NCBI GenBank assembly: GCA_027487695.1
Contig: JAIYDB010000119.1
Coordinates: 1 to 36,448, forward strand
Reading direction: 5' to 3'
DNA length: 36,448 bases
Source: Cytophagaceae bacterium
GTDB taxonomy: Bacteria; Bacteroidota; Bacteroidia; Cytophagales; Flexibacteraceae
The stretch's first letter is position 1; each line of letters begins with the position of its first letter. The notes under the pieces are model-generated. The model was given only the letters and a program-made list of their open reading frames with translations. It was not told the origin of the DNA and made no database searches. Below, piece by piece: positions 32,852 through 36,448 of the stretch. The translations under genes and the position numbers were made by a program.

Positions 32852-33301
32852 CTACCGTAACCCCTTAAAAAACGATAGCAGCATATCGGTACATTCATCT
32901 GATGCGATATCCCAAATCACTTCGGTTTTTGGGTGCAGCACTGGTTTGCCGAGGGTGGAAAAGCCTCGCTTAGGGTCGGCTGCACCAATAACAATTCTAG
33001 AAACCTGACTCCAAAATAGGGCTCCAGCGCACATAATGCAAGGTTCTAAGGTAACGTATAAAGTACAATTGGTAAGGTACTTGCCCCCTAAATGATTCGC
33101 TGCTGAGGTTATTGCCAGCATTTCTGCGTGGGCAGTAACATCGGTTAAAGTTTGGGTTTGGTTATGGGCTCTGGCAATTACCTTATTGTTAGCTACTACT
33201 ATGGCACCAACAGGAACCTCGCCAGCATCTGCTGCAATTTGCGCCTCTTGCAAAGCTTTGTGCATATACCATTCGTGGCTATAAACTGCTGGCTTGTTCA
33301 T
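32852..33301 (-). CDS. tadA: tRNA-specific adenosine deaminase
   Basis: TadA deaminates adenosine 34 to inosine in tRNA(Arg). The 149-residue protein has the deaminase zinc site H58-A-E60 (TAHAEMLAI) and PCxxC with C88 and C91 (LEPCIMCAGA), the N-terminal HKALQEAQIAADAGEVPVGA, and the TadA-like GAADPKRGFSTLG. A guanine deaminase or general nucleoside deaminase is less likely given this pattern. It follows an exported protein gene by 27 bases. Confidence 0.93.
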   Translation of the reverse strand: MNKPAVYSHEWYMHKALQEAQIAADAGEVPVGAIVVANNKVIARAHNQTQTLTDVTAHAEMLAITSAANHLGGKYLTNCTLYVTLEPCIMCAGALFWSQVSRIVIGAADPKRGFSTLGKPVLHPKTEVIWDIASDECTDMLLSFFKGLR

Positions 33302-33328
33302 TAGATTAACTTTTAAACCAGTTGCAGC

Positions 33329-33934
33329 TTACTTCCTAGGAGAATCTGTTGGAATTGCAGGTGCCTTTTTCTTTTCGGCTTCTTGCTTCTTGCTAATTTT
33401 GATATTGTCCATAATTTCTGCCACAGCCTTTTCATAAATCTTGGCTTCGTTTTTCTGGCAGTTGAATTGGAAAATATATAATCGCTTCCCAATTACGCAG
33501 TAGCGAATGTGGATATAGATCTTATAACTTGGCTTTAAACCGCCATCTATCTCACCTATAAAGATAAGACGGGCAAACTTCTTGCCGTGAACCGTTACAA
33601 TATCGGCTTTTTGAAAAGTGGTTTTTGCATAAAAAGTTTCCAAAGTAGCCTTATAAAAATCACGAACTAAGGCTATATCTTTTTCTTCCCAAACGGTTTT
33701 GCCTTTGTTTACGCCAATATCGGCCGTGCCGTTAGGGGAGGTATAAACTGCAATTTGCTTACGTGAACTAGGGTACCGTTGAGCAACTTCCGCCTGTGTT
33801 AATTGGCGGAAGTTCTTCGGTATATCTATAGTTACAATTTTGGCAACTGTTACTCTTTTGGTGCCTTCAATGCCCTGCGCTTGTAGGCTTATGCTGGTGA
33901 ATAAGGTGATGATAAACAGCAATATGTACCGCAT
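33329..33934 (-). CDS. Exported protein of unknown function
   Basis: A signal peptide (YILLFIITLFTSISLQAQ) leads a 201-residue protein with VTIDIPKNFRQLTQAEV and YTSPNGTADIGVN followed by KTTFQKADIVTVHGKKFARLIFIG, a pattern like the PsbP/DcrB fold (similarity judged only by eye). The C-terminal tail is Lys- and Ala-rich (KKQEAEKKKAPAIP). Function unknown; it sits between tadA and dnaJ on the same strand. Confidence 0.78.
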   Translation of the reverse strand: MRYILLFIITLFTSISLQAQGIEGTKRVTVAKIVTIDIPKNFRQLTQAEVAQRYPSSRKQIAVYTSPNGTADIGVNKGKTVWEEKDIALVRDFYKATLETFYAKTTFQKADIVTVHGKKFARLIFIGEIDGGLKPSYKIYIHIRYCVIGKRLYIFQFNCQKNEAKIYEKAVAEIMDNIKISKKQEAEKKKAPAIPTDSPRK

Positions 33935-33978
33935 AAGTTTGTAGTAACAGGTTAAAAGATAAGAATATTAAGTCAAGT

Positions 33979-35115
33979 TTAGTTGCCGTATTGCTCACGA
34001 ACTTTACCATATATGCCTTTATCGTTGGCAGTTGGGGTAGGTTGCATATTGGCAGAAGCTTCTAAGTCTTTCAGCAGTTTGCGTTCGTAATCGGTTAGTT
34101 TCTTAGGTGTCCAAACATTAATGAAAACGAGTTGGTCGCCTACTATTCTAGGGTTATTCACTTCTGGTAAGCCCTTGCCTTTTAAACGCAGAATTTTACC
34201 ACTTTGTGTACCAGCATCTATACTAATACGCACTTTGCCATCAATAGTTGGTACTTCTACCTTGTTACCAAACACTGCATCGGTAAAGCTGATGAATAAA
34301 TCATAGACAATATTATTACCATCGCGCTTTAAAATGGCGTGTTCTTCTTCTTCGAAAACTACCAATAAGTCGCCTGCTAAACCGCCTCTAGGTGGTACAT
34401 TACCTTTTCCTCTAATGGTGAGGTACTGATCGGTTTGCACGCCTGCTGGCACTTTTACGGTTACGTATTCTTCTGCTAAAACTCGGCCTTCACCACGACA
34501 TACATCGCAAGTTTGGGCTATGGTTTTACCTTCGCCATTACAAGTAGGACAGGTAGTTGCGCTCATCATTTGACCGAGCATGGTATTCACTACCCTGCGC
34601 ACTTGTCCGCTACCTTGGCAGGTACCGCAAGTATTCACGCTGGTTCCGTTTTTAGAACCATTGCCACCACAAGCTTGGCAACTTACGTGACGCTTTATCT
34701 TGATTTGCTTTTCAGCACCTTTGGCAATTTCTTCAAGGGTGAGGCGCATCCTAATACGCAGGTCTTGACCCTGACGTCCACGGCCGCCACCTTGGCCACC
34801 AAAGAAACTATCAAAGCCGCCACCGCCTCCGAATTGGGAGAAGATATCGTTAATATCGAAGCCTGCACCGCCGCCGCCACCGAAGCCCCCGCGAGGACCA
34901 TCGTGACCGAATTGGTCGTACTGTCTGCGTTTTTCTGCATCAGAAAGTACGCTATAGGCCTCGTTTACCTCCTTGAAAATCTCGGCTGAGGCAGGGTCGT
35001 TCCCGGTTTTATCTGGGTGATATTTAATCGCTAACTTCCGATAAGCTTTCTTTATCTCGTCGTCAGAAGCTTTCCTATCAACGCCTAATAATTCGTAATA
35101 ATCTTTTTTTGCCAT
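33979..35115 (-). CDS. dnaJ: Chaperone protein DnaJ
   Basis: DnaJ delivers unfolded proteins to DnaK and stimulates its ATPase. The 378-residue protein has the J-domain (1-70) with the HPD motif in YHPDKTGND, a Gly/Phe-rich linker (about 72-112), four CxxCxGxG zinc repeats ([32 protein letters not shown]), and the C-terminal substrate-binding domains. It lies 9 bases after grpE; dnaK is not in the window. Confidence 0.98.
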   Translation of the reverse strand: MAKKDYYELLGVDRKASDDEIKKAYRKLAIKYHPDKTGNDPASAEIFKEVNEAYSVLSDAEKRRQYDQFGHDGPRGGFGGGGGAGFDINDIFSQFGGGGGFDSFFGGQGGGRGRQGQDLRIRMRLTLEEIAKGAEKQIKIKRHVSCQACGGNGSKNGTSVNTCGTCQGSGQVRRVVNTMLGQMMSATTCPTCNGEGKTIAQTCDVCRGEGRVLAEEYVTVKVPAGVQTDQYLTIRGKGNVPPRGGLAGDLLVVFEEEEHAILKRDGNNIVYDLFISFTDAVFGNKVEVPTIDGKVRISIDAGTQSGKILRLKGKGLPEVNNPRIVGDQLVFINVWTPKKLTDYERKLLKDLEASANMQPTPTANDKGIYGKVREQYGN

Positions 35116-35124
35116 CGGGGTGTG

Positions 35125-35697
35125 TTATGCGCCAATTACCACCTTTGCAAAGCGGATGGGTTTATCGTTTAGGAAAAATCCTTTTTGAATTTCGTCAATT
35201 ATTTTGCCCTTCATATCGTCAGATGGGGCAGGTATGCTTGTGATAGATTCGTGCAAATCGGCATCGAAAACTTCACCTGTACAATTCATTGCTTTTAGAC
35301 CTTGAACTTCAAGCAATTTGAAGAATTTATTTTTTACAATAGTAAAGCCTTCTGTTGCAGCCTCTAAGGTTTGTGTTTTGTCTATGGCTACGGCAGCTCG
35401 TTCAAAATCATCTACCACATCTAATAGCTTCTTCATTAAATCTTCAGAAGCGTATTGCCTTAATTCAAGCTTTTCTTTATTTGTACGCCTTCTGAAATTT
35501 TCAAATTCAGCATATAAGCGTAGGTATTTATCGTTAGCCTCAGAAAGTTTGGCTTCAATTACAGCAAGCGGATTTTCAGGTTCTGCAGTTTCAGCAGGAG
35601 CTTCTGCAGTTACCTCAGGCTTTTCTGTATTTACTTCAACATTCAAATCGTCCGTAGGATTTTGGGTTTCCAAAGGTTCCTGTTCGTTACTAACCAT
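35125..35697 (-). CDS. grpE: Nucleotide exchange factor GrpE
   Basis: GrpE releases ADP from DnaK. I take the ATG at 35697 (190 residues, MVSNEQEPLETQN); the frame is open up to 35778, but that extra part looks like untranslated leader. An acidic N-terminal region rich in Glu, Pro and Ala precedes the long helix (KYLRLYAEFENFRRRTNKEK), and the C-terminal beta domain contains GFFLNDKPIRFAKVVIG, matching the family's end. No CIRCE element is visible upstream, so heat-shock control by HrcA is not supported. Confidence 0.96.
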   Translation of the reverse strand: MVSNEQEPLETQNPTDDLNVEVNTEKPEVTAEAPAETAEPENPLAVIEAKLSEANDKYLRLYAEFENFRRRTNKEKLELRQYASEDLMKKLLDVVDDFERAAVAIDKTQTLEAATEGFTIVKNKFFKLLEVQGLKAMNCTGEVFDADLHESITSIPAPSDDMKGKIIDEIQKGFFLNDKPIRFAKVVIGA

Positions 35698-35841
35698 AAG
35701 TCTAAATTTTAATCGGATACAACCCCTAGCAAGGCAATTAATTTGCCACGGGGTGCAAATATGAGGAATTGTTGCCAAACTGGCAGGAACGCTTTTGGTT
35801 ATCTTGTTAAAACCTGCAAAAAACGGTTACTAGGGGCTATC

Positions 35842-35857
35842 TATTTTTGTACCTTTG
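35842..35857 (+). promoter_or_regulatory. gltX promoter, two adjoining -7 boxes
   Basis: TATTTTTG (35842-35849) and TACCTTTG (35850-35857) are both exact TAnnTTTG matches, side by side, 29-37 bases before the ATG. TACCTTTG followed by CAC is like the rpoD box. No strong -33 TTTG is evident. Confidence 0.45.
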
Positions 35858-35885
35858 CACCCGCATTTATTAATTGTATATACCA

Positions 35886-36448
35886 ATGGAAAGAGAAGTA
35901 AGAGTACGTTTTGCACCAAGCCCAACCGGGGCACTACATATCGGAGGCTTGCGTACAGCACTCTTTAACTACTTGCTAGCCAAGCAAAAAGGCGGTAAGT
36001 TTATACTACGTATTGAAGATACTGACCAAACCCGCTTTGTAGGTTTTGCAGAAGAATATATTAAAGAATCATTAGCTTGGTTGGGTATTTCGCCTGATGA
36101 AGGTGTGTTTGAAGGAGGACCCCACGCCCCTTACAGACAAAGCGAGCGCAAGGCAATGTATATGCAATATGCTATGCAATTAGTAGAAAGCGGTCACGCC
36201 TACTATGCCTTTGATACCTCAGAAGAATTAGAAGAAATGCGTGCCCGTTTAACGGCTGCAAGGGTGGTATCGCCACAATATAATAGCATTAGCAGAATGC
36301 AAATGAAAAACAGCCTTACTTTGCCGGAAGACGAAGTAAAGGCCAAGTTAGCTGCTGGCGAACCTTATGTAATTCGTTTGAAAGTGCCTAGAAAAGAAGA
36401 AGTTAGGCTGAACGATATTATCAGAGGTTGGGTGATGGTACATACCGC
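35886..36448 (+). CDS. gltX: Glutamyl-tRNA synthetase, partial (C-terminus beyond window)
   Basis: I read this open frame from the ATG to the window edge, 187 codons. The start [17 protein letters not shown] carries the class I HIGH-type motif (H18-I-G-G21), then [24 protein letters not shown], the PYRQSER motif and [12 protein letters not shown], all GltX hallmarks. It attaches glutamate to tRNA(Glu), and in many bacteria also to tRNA(Gln). It lies divergent from grpE. Confidence 0.96.
   Translation, partial: MEREVRVRFAPSPTGALHIGGLRTALFNYLLAKQKGGKFILRIEDTDQTRFVGFAEEYIKESLAWLGISPDEGVFEGGPHAPYRQSERKAMYMQYAMQLVESGHAYYAFDTSEELEEMRARLTAARVVSPQYNSISRMQMKNSLTLPEDEVKAKLAAGEPYVIRLKVPRKEEVRLNDIIRGWVMVHT

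Noticed and set aside
35698-35778. Longer GrpE start at 35778
   Set aside because: The extra 27 residues (with Cys and Arg, unlike GrpE N-termini) run over the upstream non-coding region; the ATG at 35697 gives the usual acidic start.

Overview
The window looks like a chromosomal segment of a Bacteroidota bacterium, probably a non-pathogenic environmental lineage near Chitinophagales/Sphingobacteriales (the rank below phylum is inference). Supporting signs are a short 287-residue RpoD of the Bacteroidota type, PorQ and a cargo protein with a type IX secretion C-terminal sorting domain, TAnnTTTG-type -7 promoter boxes, few Shine-Dalgarno sequences, and AT-rich intergenic DNA. Both window ends cut genes: a FemAB/GNAT-like protein on the left and gltX on the right.

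Layout. 1-1101 (-): FemAB-like partial gene and methylmalonyl-CoA epimerase, divergent from an M16 peptidase-ispF pair (+). 2925-8437 (-): topA, a lipoprotein, porQ and hslU, tightly packed, with porQ and hslU sharing TAATG. 8593-9456 (-): rpoD with a folded 5' leader. 9649-12445 (-): a metallo-beta-lactamase hydrolase and recG. 12600-13079 (+): an unknown lipoprotein. 13091-14425 (-): purB. 14520-15242 (-): trmN6. 15301-21079 (+): the four-gene ligase-associated DNA repair cassette (exonuclease, ATP-dependent ligase, Lhr-core helicase, PdeM phosphoesterase). 21153-24168 (-): nitronate monooxygenase-like enzyme, two small unknown genes and a DUF4143-type ATPase, with palindromic repeats around the ATPase. 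24261-26466 (+): glycosyltransferase, sugar-phosphate transferase and 3-hydroxyanthranilate dioxygenase. 26600-29374: an EEP-family hydrolase (+), a rhodanese-like protein without the catalytic Cys (-), and enolase (+). 29502-30705 (+): four tandem paralogous small membrane proteins. 30844-32817 (+): a T9SS cargo protein. 32852-35697 (-): tadA, an exported protein, dnaJ and grpE. 35886 to the end (+): gltX.

Most of the window is core housekeeping: replication and transcription (topA, rpoD, recG), proteostasis (hslU, grpE-dnaJ), metabolism (ispF, purB, eno, mce) and tRNA function (tadA, trmN6, gltX). The functional unit most clearly visible is the DNA repair cassette, in which nuclease, helicase, ligase and phosphoesterase genes overlap or abut.

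The least explained signals are: (1) four consecutive paralogous 94-104 residue membrane proteins sharing an N-terminal WYMN(L/I)TTKQ motif and a central THPxEFPK motif; (2) a cloverleaf-like fold that starts at the predicted 5' end of the rpoD mRNA; (3) two copies of a ~51-bp palindrome exactly 200 bp apart, one covering the start codon of the ATPase; and (4) a perfect 16-bp-stem palindrome inside the FemAB-like reading frame. No tRNA or rRNA gene, CRISPR array or transposase was seen. No gene-free stretch exceeds 300 bases; the longest is 293 bases (22347-22639). All identifications come from reading motifs by eye; no database search was run.
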